Source: an archaeon RBG_16_50_20 (lineage in GTDB: Archaea; Thermoproteota; Bathyarchaeia; 40CM-2-53-6). From it: a stretch of DNA of 5,461 nucleotides. The stretch is from the NCBI GenBank assembly GCA_001768965.1, contig MEMY01000086.1, positions 834 through 6,294 on the forward strand, in the 5' to 3' direction. The first letter of the stretch is position 1; each line of letters starts with the position of its first letter. Below are positions 1 through 4,330 of this stretch, in pieces. The position numbers were made by a program, and so were the translations under genes. The notes under the pieces are model-generated. The model did not search any database and was not told where the DNA came from. It saw only the letters and a list, made by a program, of their open reading frames with translations.

Positions 1-226
1 ATCCGAACATCGCACGATTCTTCATCATTTGAGCTGCAAACATGTATAGACCTGAGAGAAGAACAACGATCCCGAGCGCCAAGAGGAAGTAGCCCATCCA
101 CGAGGGACCTGAGGGCATCATTCCCATGGACGACCCTGGCATCGATTGCTGCAATGACACAAATCCAACAACGAGGTCGATTACTCCTCCGACTATCCCT
201 ATTGTGGCTGAAACTTTCTGGTGCAC
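1..226 (-). CDS. Partial small membrane protein with Met-rich loop (3' end outside window)
   Basis: The minus strand reads open from a GTG at 226-224 to the window edge, giving 75 residues without a stop. The product starts MHQKVSATIGIVGGVIDLVV. Helix 1 spans about residues 5-25 and helix 2 about 45-66. Between them lies a Met/Ser/Gly/Pro-rich loop with Met at 29, 34, 36, 37 and 44, and more Met follows helix 2 (67, 68, 73). An in-frame TGA sits three codons upstream, so the GTG is the first usable start. GTGA at 233-236, six bases before it, is a good ribosome site. The gene follows the ZIP transporter on the same strand, 75 bp downstream, but has its own TATA-like box. I do not recognise the family. 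The Met-rich loop could bind soft metals, but that is inference. The two clean hydrophobic helices make a real gene likely. Confidence 0.7.
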   Translation of the reverse strand, partial: MHQKVSATIGIVGGVIDLVVGFVSLQQSMPGSSMGMMPSGPSWMGYFLLALGIVVLLSGLYMFAAQMMKNRAMFG

Positions 227-260
227 GATCTTTCACGCTCAGGAGCGAACGATTCATCAG

Positions 261-270
261 ACATAAAAGT
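261..270 (-). promoter_or_regulatory. TATA-like box for the Met-rich membrane protein gene
   Basis: On the minus strand this reads ACTTTTATGT. Its centre (about 266) is some 40 nt upstream of the GTG start at 226. The usual archaeal TATA-to-start-of-transcription distance of about 26 nt puts transcription near 240 and leaves a leader of roughly 14 nt that holds the GTGA ribosome site. It lies after the ZIP stop codon, so the small gene may be transcribed alone. No upstream BRE was clearly recognised. Confidence 0.4.
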
Positions 271-301
271 GCTCTTCAAGTCGCGCGGTCGTTGATGCTT
301 T

Positions 302-1075
302 CTAAACTTGCGGCAGCAAGAGCGATAATCCCAGTACGAGCATAAAGCCGAGCGCCATGGAGAGAACGACAAGGGAACTTCTGGCTTCGTGTTGGAGTTC
401 GGGAACCAAGTCAGATGCGGATACGTAGATGAAGGTCCCAGCCGACAGTCCTAGACCAAGTGGAATCATGAAGCTTCCGAGTCCCACGAAGAGCAGTCCT
501 ACTAGGATTCCGATGGGTGTGTCAGCAGCGGTGGCGATGACGTACATGAACGCCTGCTTCTTGCTATCAGTGCTGCCTAGGGCCAAGGAGAGAGCGGCGA
601 AGGAATCGGGAATTTGATGGATCGCAACCGCCAAAGTAACAACTATACCAACTTGTGGTCCCGCTGAGAATCCTATGGGTATGACGAATCCGTCCATGAA
701 TCCGTGGAATGTTAAAGCGCTCACTCCCATCAGACCGTGGCTCGGATCGAGTGGTTTGCCGTGTATGTGGAAGTGGCCTCCGTGAATCTCCTGTGTCGCG
801 AGCAGATATCTCTCGACAGCCAGCAGGATGAAGAATCCTATTCCAATCCCTGAAGGCACGAAGATCGGAAGCAGAGACAGCTCTTTCGCAATGGCGAAGG
901 CCTCAGGCAGTATGTCAGCGAAGGTCACGCCACCCAAGATTCCAGCACTGAAACCAAGCATTAGGTGCAAAACCCGTTCGCTAATTTGCACTTTCAGGAA
1001 GGGCAGCACTGCGATGATTAGAGGGGTAGCGAACGTGATCAACGCCCAGTATCCCATATCCCAGAGTGAAATCAA
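302..1075 (-). CDS. ZIP-family divalent metal-ion transporter
   Basis: This is an integral membrane transporter of the ZIP (SLC39/ZupT-like) family, which moves Zn2+, Fe2+ or similar ions into the cytoplasm. From the TTG start at 1075 it has 257 residues and eight predicted helices: about 8-25, 37-57, 69-87, 114-135, 141-166, 174-198, 204-224 and 235-256. Helix 2 carries FADILPEA (D54, E58). Helix 4 carries HGFMDG (H124, D128). Helix 5 carries HQIPDS (H153, Q154, D157). Helix 7 ends SASDLVPELQHE (D222, E226). A His-rich loop (about 95-113, five His) precedes helix 4, where ZIPs have their variable metal-sensing loop. Both helix 4 and helix 5 have Asp where ZupT-type proteins have Glu. The frame is open to an ATG at 1153, but those 26 extra residues are Arg-rich and unlike ZIP, and GGAGG lies 7 nt before the TTG. 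Metal specificity cannot be read from sequence. Confidence 0.93.
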   Translation of the reverse strand: MISLWDMGYWALITFATPLIIAVLPFLKVQISERVLHLMLGFSAGILGGVTFADILPEAFAIAKELSLLPIFVPSGIGIGFFILLAVERYLLATQEIHGGHFHIHGKPLDPSHGLMGVSALTFHGFMDGFVIPIGFSAGPQVGIVVTLAVAIHQIPDSFAALSLALGSTDSKKQAFMYVIATAADTPIGILVGLLFVGLGSFMIPLGLGLSAGTFIYVSASDLVPELQHEARSSLVVLSMALGFMLVLGLSLLLPQV

Positions 1076-1082
1076 CGGAACC

Positions 1083-1087
1083 CCTCC
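1083..1087 (-). promoter_or_regulatory. Ribosome binding site GGAGG deciding the ZIP start
   Basis: The minus strand reads GGAGG, then seven bases, then TTG at 1075-1073. This matches the archaeal 16S tail well. The upstream in-frame ATGs at 1153 and 1114 have no comparable site, so this motif is the main reason to choose the TTG. Confidence 0.55.
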
Positions 1088-1110
1088 ACGCCTAGAAGCC
1101 CCAGCCTGTC

Positions 1111-1120
1111 GCATAAAACG
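1111..1120 (-). promoter_or_regulatory. Candidate TATA-like box for the ZIP gene
   Basis: The minus strand reads CGTTTTATGC, closely resembling the ACTTTTATGT box of the small gene downstream. With the usual archaeal spacing, transcription would start near 1089, just ahead of GGAGG (1083-1087) and the TTG (1075). It lies inside the longer ATG-1153 reading frame, so it holds only if that longer form is not the real one. The box at 1164-1175 is an alternative. Confidence 0.35.
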
Positions 1121-1163
1121 TCTTGGCTCTTCACCGCGAGAAACATGCTCCATACGGTTGGTC

Positions 1164-1175
1164 TACTTTTTATCC
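1164..1175. promoter_or_regulatory. TATA-like element in the ZIP/amidohydrolase divergent region
   Basis: The plus strand reads TACTTTTTATCC and the minus strand GGATAAAAAGTA, so the element can be read as a TATA box either way. Used on plus, it predicts transcription from about 1196 and a leader of about 30 nt before the TTG at 1226, containing its GTGA site. Used on minus, it predicts a start near 1143, downstream of the ATG at 1153, which supports the shorter ZIP start. Direction of use is inference. Confidence 0.4.
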
Positions 1176-1215
1176 CCCGAAACTAAATCCAACGCTCTCG
1201 TAAGCGGCTGGCCAA

Positions 1216-1219
1216 GTGA
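1216..1219 (+). promoter_or_regulatory. Ribosome binding site GTGA for the TTG start at 1226
   Basis: GTGA lies six bases before the TTG. The in-frame TGA at 1217-1219 overlaps it, so the TTG is the only usable start ahead of the conserved DVHVH motif. The same GTGA spacing recurs at other genes in this window. Confidence 0.55.
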
Positions 1220-1225
1220 ATACTC

Positions 1226-2080
1226 TTGGGAAAAGAGACCGGGCTCGTTGACGTACACGTACATCCACCCACGAAGGAGTTCCTAATCGACGCAGGCGGC
1301 GAGCACGTTCAAGTTGCGGCGCGGAAGTTTGGCCACTCGATTCAACTCAAGACGTTCGATCAAATGCTCGATGAGTACACTGAGGCTGGTGTCGACCGCC
1401 TGGTTCTGTTCGCGTGGGACGCTGAGACGACGACCCAGCGACCACGTGTCACCAATGAATTCGTCTCGAAGGTAGCTGACCAACATCCCGATCGGATTGT
1501 GGGGTTCGCGTCAATCGATCCACATAAGAGATCAGCGGTGGAAGAACTCGATCACGCTGTCCGTGATTTGAAGCTTCATGGTTTGAAGCTTCACCCTCAG
1601 GTCCAAGCGTTTGAGCCGAATGACGAAAAGTACTATGCGATTTATTCGAAGTGCGTTGAATTGGATGTGCCGATTACCTTCCACACTGGCGCCACGTACT
1701 GGGGTGCGGGCCTTGCAGGCGGGGGAGGTGTCAAGTTGAGATTCTCGGATCCGATGCTATTGGATGATGTTGCGGCAGACTTCCCTCAATTGAAGATTAT
1801 CATGGCCCACCCTGGCTGGCCATGGCAAGATGAGCAACTAGCAATCGCAATGCACAAAGAAAATGTATACATCGATCTATCGGGCTGGTCTCCAAAGCAC
1901 TTCCAACCACTACTCGTTGCGTACATGACGAAACTGATTCCGCAGAAGTTCCTCTTCGGGACAGACTATCCTATGCTCTCTCCTCAACGCTGGCTCGAAG
2001 ACTTCAAGCAGCTGAATGTGAGCAGTGAAGTCAGAAAGATGGTCTTGGGGGAGAATGCGAGAAGACTACTGAGACTCTGA
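1226..2080 (+). CDS. Amidohydrolase_2-family metal-dependent hydrolase/decarboxylase
   Basis: This is a cytosolic TIM-barrel enzyme of the amidohydrolase superfamily, in the group that includes ACMSD-like and dihydroxybenzoate decarboxylases and many uncharacterised hydrolases. Its 284 residues are near the short end for the group. Motifs appear in the expected order: DVHVH near the N-terminus (ligands H11, H13), GLKLHP (119-124), FHTG (H153), MAHPGWPW (H195), FGTDYPM (D247), and a family-typical C-terminus VLGENARRLL. Together these give a complete single-metal site, so the enzyme is probably active. Translation starts at TTG because an in-frame stop lies three codons upstream and the first metal motif is at residue 9. 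It is divergent from the ZIP gene and convergent with trpB, 5 nt away, so it is probably a single-gene unit. The substrate is unknown. The sequence does not show whether it hydrolyses or decarboxylates. Confidence 0.92.
   Translation: MGKETGLVDVHVHPPTKEFLIDAGGEHVQVAARKFGHSIQLKTFDQMLDEYTEAGVDRLVLFAWDAETTTQRPRVTNEFVSKVADQHPDRIVGFASIDPHKRSAVEELDHAVRDLKLHGLKLHPQVQAFEPNDEKYYAIYSKCVELDVPITFHTGATYWGAGLAGGGGVKLRFSDPMLLDDVAADFPQLKIIMAHPGWPWQDEQLAIAMHKENVYIDLSGWSPKHFQPLLVAYMTKLIPQKFLFGTDYPMLSPQRWLEDFKQLNVSSEVRKMVLGENARRLLRL
1567..1596 (+). repeat. Tandem 15-bp repeat inside the amidohydrolase gene
   Basis: Two adjacent 15-bp units share an identical 12-bp core, TTTGAAGCTTCA, at 1567-1578 and 1582-1593; only the last three bases differ. 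Each core contains the palindrome TGAAGCTTCA. They encode LKLHG then LKLHP, residues 115-124. The second copy matches the family's conserved GLKLHP motif; the first looks like an in-frame duplication of it. Confidence 0.75.
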
Positions 2081-2085
2081 CGAAC

Positions 2086-3414
2086 TCAGCTGCCTAATCG
2101 CAGAACGTCCCGATAGGCAGCGATATCCAAGAATCCGTGTCCGCTTATGTTAATGAGTATGCATTTCTCTTCGCCCTTCGCCTCAGCAGCCTTCGCTTCA
2201 TCTATAGCAGCTCTGACTGCATGGGCTGATTCTCCTGCGATCAACCATCCCTCGCTCTCTAGGAACATTTTGGCCGCAGTGAAAACTGAGACCTCATCTC
2301 GTGGCAGGGCCACAGCGCGCACATGTCCGCTGTGTCTGAGAGCGCTTATGATCGGAGCGGCCGCGTGGTATCTGAGTCCATCCGACTTGATTGGATGCAT
2401 CACTGTCTCATGCCCAAGCGTGTACATCATCAAGAGAGGCGTATGCCCTGCTGTGTCACCGAAGTCATAGCGGTATTCACCTTTGACTAGATTCGGAGCA
2501 GCCTCCGATTGAGCCGCGAGAAACTCACATTCCCGCTTACCAGCCAAAACCTCACCAATAAAGGGCAGCGCTATTCCTCCGAAGTTTGACCCGCCACCTA
2601 GGCAACCAACGACAAGGTCAGGTGAATCATCTACCTGCTCGAATTGCTTGATCGCTTCGAGACCAATGATTGATTGATGGATTAGAACATGATTGAGGAC
2701 AGAGCCGAGACAATAAACGCGGTCAGCTGAACCATCGACATACTCAAGACCTTCGGAAACAGCAATGCCCAATGAGCCTGGATGATTTGCATCTCCACTC
2801 AGCATTTTCCTTCCGAAAGATGTCTGGTTGCTTGGAGACGCGTGCACCTTCGCACCGTACATCTCCATCAGGGTTCTACGTTCCAGTTTCCAATCGTAAA
2901 CGGCTCTAACCCAGAATACAACCGTCGAGAGCCCCATCAGACTTGCCGCGTATGCCAGTGCCGTCCCCCATTGGCCCGCGCCTGTTTCCGTAACGAGAAC
3001 TGTCTTTCCTTCTTTTGCGGCGTAGTATGCTTGTGCAAGCGCGGTATTGACCTTATGAGAACCGGTCGGGCTAAGATCCTCCCTCTTGTAGTACAGCCGG
3101 ACTTTTTTCAAACCTAGCCTTTGCTCAAGTCGATAGGCTCTATACAGCGGTCGCGGCCTTCCCGCTTGGATGTATAGCTCCCTGACGCCCTCCGGAATGT
3201 CGATCCAACGTGCATCAGAAACCTCCTGCTTGAGGCACTCACCGATCATCCTTCTGCCCAGTGCTTGGAGTCTGGATTCTCCATCCCCAGGTTCCTTTGG
3301 CGATGGAAGTCCGCCTGGCAAATCTGGGATGATGTTGTACCATTTCGACGGAAGATCGTCAATAGAAAGCTGTATCTGTGCTTGCTTCAAGACGCAGTCC
3401 AGCCCGCGATGCAT
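2086..3414 (-). CDS. trpB: Tryptophan synthase beta chain, TrpB2 type
   Basis: This cytosolic PLP enzyme condenses indole with L-serine to give L-tryptophan. At 442 residues it has the TrpB2 length and features. The N-terminus carries LPSKWYNIIPDLP (21-33), a longer leader than classical TrpB. SPTGSHKVN (115-123) holds the PLP Schiff-base lysine K121. ETGAGQWG (143-150) holds catalytic E143, with Trp at 149 where TrpB1 has His, a TrpB2 mark. LGSVLNHVLIHQ (236-247), the glycine-rich phosphate loop GGGSNFGG (273-280), GLRYH (346-350) and SGHGFLD (424-430, S424 near the PLP nitrogen) follow. All key residues are present. No trpA or other trp gene lies in the window, so it may act alone, for instance in indole salvage, or with a TrpA encoded elsewhere. 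The ATG at 3414 has no strong ribosome site; a TTG eight codons later (3390) would also fit the family. It is divergent from the DUF2721 gene. Confidence 0.96.
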   Translation of the reverse strand: MHRGLDCVLKQAQIQLSIDDLPSKWYNIIPDLPGGLPSPKEPGDGESRLQALGRRMIGECLKQEVSDARWIDIPEGVRELYIQAGRPRPLYRAYRLEQRLGLKKVRLYYKREDLSPTGSHKVNTALAQAYYAAKEGKTVLVTETGAGQWGTALAYAASLMGLSTVVFWVRAVYDWKLERRTLMEMYGAKVHASPSNQTSFGRKMLSGDANHPGSLGIAVSEGLEYVDGSADRVYCLGSVLNHVLIHQSIIGLEAIKQFEQVDDSPDLVVGCLGGGSNFGGIALPFIGEVLAGKRECEFLAAQSEAAPNLVKGEYRYDFGDTAGHTPLLMMYTLGHETVMHPIKSDGLRYHAAAPIISALRHSGHVRAVALPRDEVSVFTAAKMFLESEGWLIAGESAHAVRAAIDEAKAAEAKGEEKCILINISGHGFLDIAAYRDVLRLGS

Positions 3415-3445
3415 TCATATTGAAATGCGATGCTAACCGGTTGCG

Positions 3446-3456
3446 CATGATTATCC
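3446..3456 (-). promoter_or_regulatory. Candidate TATA-like box for trpB
   Basis: The minus strand reads GGATAATCATG, centred about 37 nt before the ATG at 3414. This predicts transcription from about 3425 and a leader of about 11 nt. The leader lacks a clear ribosome site, which fits a near-leaderless mRNA. Support is positional only. Confidence 0.3.
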
Positions 3457-3475
3457 AAGCTGGAAACAGGGCGTG

Positions 3476-3485
3476 ATTCATACAC
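3476..3485 (+). promoter_or_regulatory. Candidate TATA-like box for the DUF2721 gene
   Basis: ATTCATACAC is centred about 40 nt before the TTG at 3520. It predicts transcription near 3506, just ahead of the GGTGA ribosome site. The match to a TATA box is weak and the assignment is positional. Confidence 0.25.
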
Positions 3486-3508
3486 TCGCCAATGATTCAG
3501 CCGCGGCA

Positions 3509-3513
3509 GGTGA
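3509..3513 (+). promoter_or_regulatory. Ribosome binding site GGTGA for the TTG start at 3520
   Basis: GGTGA lies six bases before TTG. The nearby GGAG (3515-3518) is only one base from the start codon, too close to serve. The TGA at 3511-3513 is in frame, so TTG is the first possible start. Confidence 0.6.
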
Positions 3514-3519
3514 AGGAGT

Positions 3520-4005
3520 TTGGAAACGATTATCGAAGCAATCCAGGCAATTCAGGCAATTCTAGCACCAGCGGTCATGATCACAGGTGTGGCTTTGCTC
3601 CTTCTCACATTCAACGCTAGGCACAGCTCCCTCGTAAACCGAATAAGACTGTTAGACGACGAGGAGCGGGAACTTCTGAGGAGACGCCCAAAGCTAGACA
3701 AGATGGAAACTCTGAGACTCAAGAGTATAAAGAATCAGTTGGATCTTCTCCTCTCACGCCTTCTCTATGTCAGAAACGGAATGCTCTGCCTACTATTTGC
3801 GGCAACCTTTTTCGTTCTAACCTCTTTCTCAATCGGGCTCGCTTACTTCTCTGCTTCGATAGGACTCACTCAAACCATGATTAATTTCACATTCATACCG
3901 GGGATGCTACTCGTCTTGATTGGCGTCCTCTTCCTCGCTATAGAAGTCCACATCTCATACAGAGTCATTGAGATAGAGGTGATGGAAAACAAACAGCGTG
4001 ACTAA
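3520..4005 (+). CDS. DUF2721-type integral membrane protein
   Basis: The 161 residues match the pattern of the uncharacterised DUF2721 family: an amphipathic start followed by AILAPAVMITGVALLLL (helix 1, about 12-31), then FNARHSSLVNRIR (31-43) with regularly spaced basic residues, a charged, probably helical segment rich in Leu, Arg and Glu (44-82), helix 2 with FVLTSFSIGLA (about 86-110) and helix 3 (about 122-145). A short charged tail closes it. Length is normal for the family, and no catalytic motif is visible. Its function is unknown; the long cytosolic helical linker suggests self-association or a protein partner, but that is inference. Its TTG start is supported by GGTGA. It is divergent from trpB and convergent with the 55-residue protein gene, so it is probably transcribed alone and ends near the hairpins at 4047-4094. 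Confidence 0.85.
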   Translation: METIIEAIQAIQAILAPAVMITGVALLLLTFNARHSSLVNRIRLLDDEERELLRRRPKLDKMETLRLKSIKNQLDLLLSRLLYVRNGMLCLLFAATFFVLTSFSIGLAYFSASIGLTQTMINFTFIPGMLLVLIGVLFLAIEVHISYRVIEIEVMENKQRD

Positions 4006-4046
4006 TATCGAAGCCTTAGAGACCTCCGATTGGGAATGTTGCAGGC

Positions 4047-4065
4047 TCCCACTTGGTCTGTGGGA
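4047..4065 (+). other. Perfect 6-bp hairpin downstream of the DUF2721 gene
   Basis: TCCCAC (4047-4052) pairs with GTGGGA (4060-4065) around a 7-nt loop. AGGC (4043-4046) could also pair with GCCT (4071-4074), extending the stem across a 5-nt bulge, but that would break the following hairpin. It lies 41 nt after the DUF2721 stop and has no T run directly after it. Confidence 0.4.
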
Positions 4066-4071
4066 CGCAGG

Positions 4072-4094
4072 CCTAGCGGGATCAGCTAGGTTTT
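4072..4094 (+). terminator. Candidate terminator hairpin with T4 for the DUF2721 gene
   Basis: CCTAGC (4072-4077) pairs with GCTAGG (4085-4090) around a 7-nt loop and is followed by TTTT (4091-4094). The layout resembles an intrinsic terminator pointing on the plus strand. The stem is short, and archaea rely mainly on U-tracts, so this is moderate evidence. It overlaps the stop codon (4086-4088) of the opposing small gene. Confidence 0.4.
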
Positions 4095-4253
4095 CCGGAA
4101 AGCGTGTGAGAGTATCCAGACGCCGATGATTACGGCCACGACTGCCCACCAAGATACGGGCAGGTGTATGTTGAGGAGTTCGCCTGCCATGGTTACGATT
4201 CCCCATATCAGGACCAAGGCACCAATCAGTAATGGCCAGAAGTGAAATCTCAT
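4086..4253 (-). CDS. Small two-helix membrane protein (55 aa)
   Basis: The product MRFHFWPLLIGALVLIWGIV... is almost entirely membrane: helix 1 at about 5-24, a short turn with E25 and N28, a Pro/Trp-rich entry (LPVSWW, 31-36), helix 2 at about 35-50, and a basic tail AFRKT. The FWPLLIG...WGI and WWAVVAVIIGVWIL pattern resembles the helix pairs of LiaF/DUF5668-like small membrane proteins, but assignment to a family is tentative. The frame extends to a TTG at 4277, but the ATG at 4253 has GTGA five bases upstream, and the TATA-like box at 4282-4291 would start transcription downstream of the TTG. Tryptophans at the membrane edges and the positive C-terminus favour a real protein. It follows the glycosyltransferase on the same strand after a 77-nt gap. 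Confidence 0.7.
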   Translation of the reverse strand: MRFHFWPLLIGALVLIWGIVTMAGELLNIHLPVSWWAVVAVIIGVWILSHAFRKT

Positions 4254-4281
4254 CTGAATCACGGGGAGAAAAATCAAGTTC

Positions 4282-4291
4282 GAGTTTTAAG
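4282..4291 (-). promoter_or_regulatory. TATA-like box for the 55-residue membrane protein gene
   Basis: The minus strand reads CTTAAAACTC, with the TTAAAA core centred near 4287. The usual spacing puts transcription at about 4261, right at the GTGA site before the ATG at 4253. This suggests transcription independent of the upstream glycosyltransferase and a very short leader. Confidence 0.4.
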
Positions 4292-4330
4292 GCTTCTTGC
4301 GGTTATTCTCAATGTTGGAGAGAAGTGAGC

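Noticed and set aside
154..345. Plus-strand open frame of 63 codons
   Set aside because: It is Arg/Leu/Ser-rich with no recognisable pattern and lies opposite the Met-rich membrane protein gene and the ZIP 3' end, which explain the region better.
828..1286. Plus-strand open frame of 152 codons
   Set aside because: It is antisense to the ZIP transporter, which has clear family motifs; the translated product shows no domain and has the basic, Ser/Pro-rich look of a shadow frame.
1226..3414. Amidohydrolase and trpB as a two-gene tryptophan degradation or synthesis unit
   Set aside because: The genes are convergent, so they cannot be co-transcribed, and the amidohydrolase substrate is unknown; adjacency alone is not evidence.
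2147..3436. Plus-strand open frames at 2147-2470, 2782-3117 and 3170-3436
   Set aside because: All are antisense to trpB, whose motifs run through the whole region; their products are Cys/Ser/Arg-rich with no domain.
4006..4085. tRNA or tRNA remnant in the hairpin region
   Set aside because: The hairpins do not fit a cloverleaf; no TTCGA-type T-loop or acceptor stem was found.
3955..4206. Minus-strand open frame of 83 codons
   Set aside because: It overlaps the 55-residue membrane protein in another frame and runs into the DUF2721 gene; the product is a basic, His/Arg/Pro-rich shadow.
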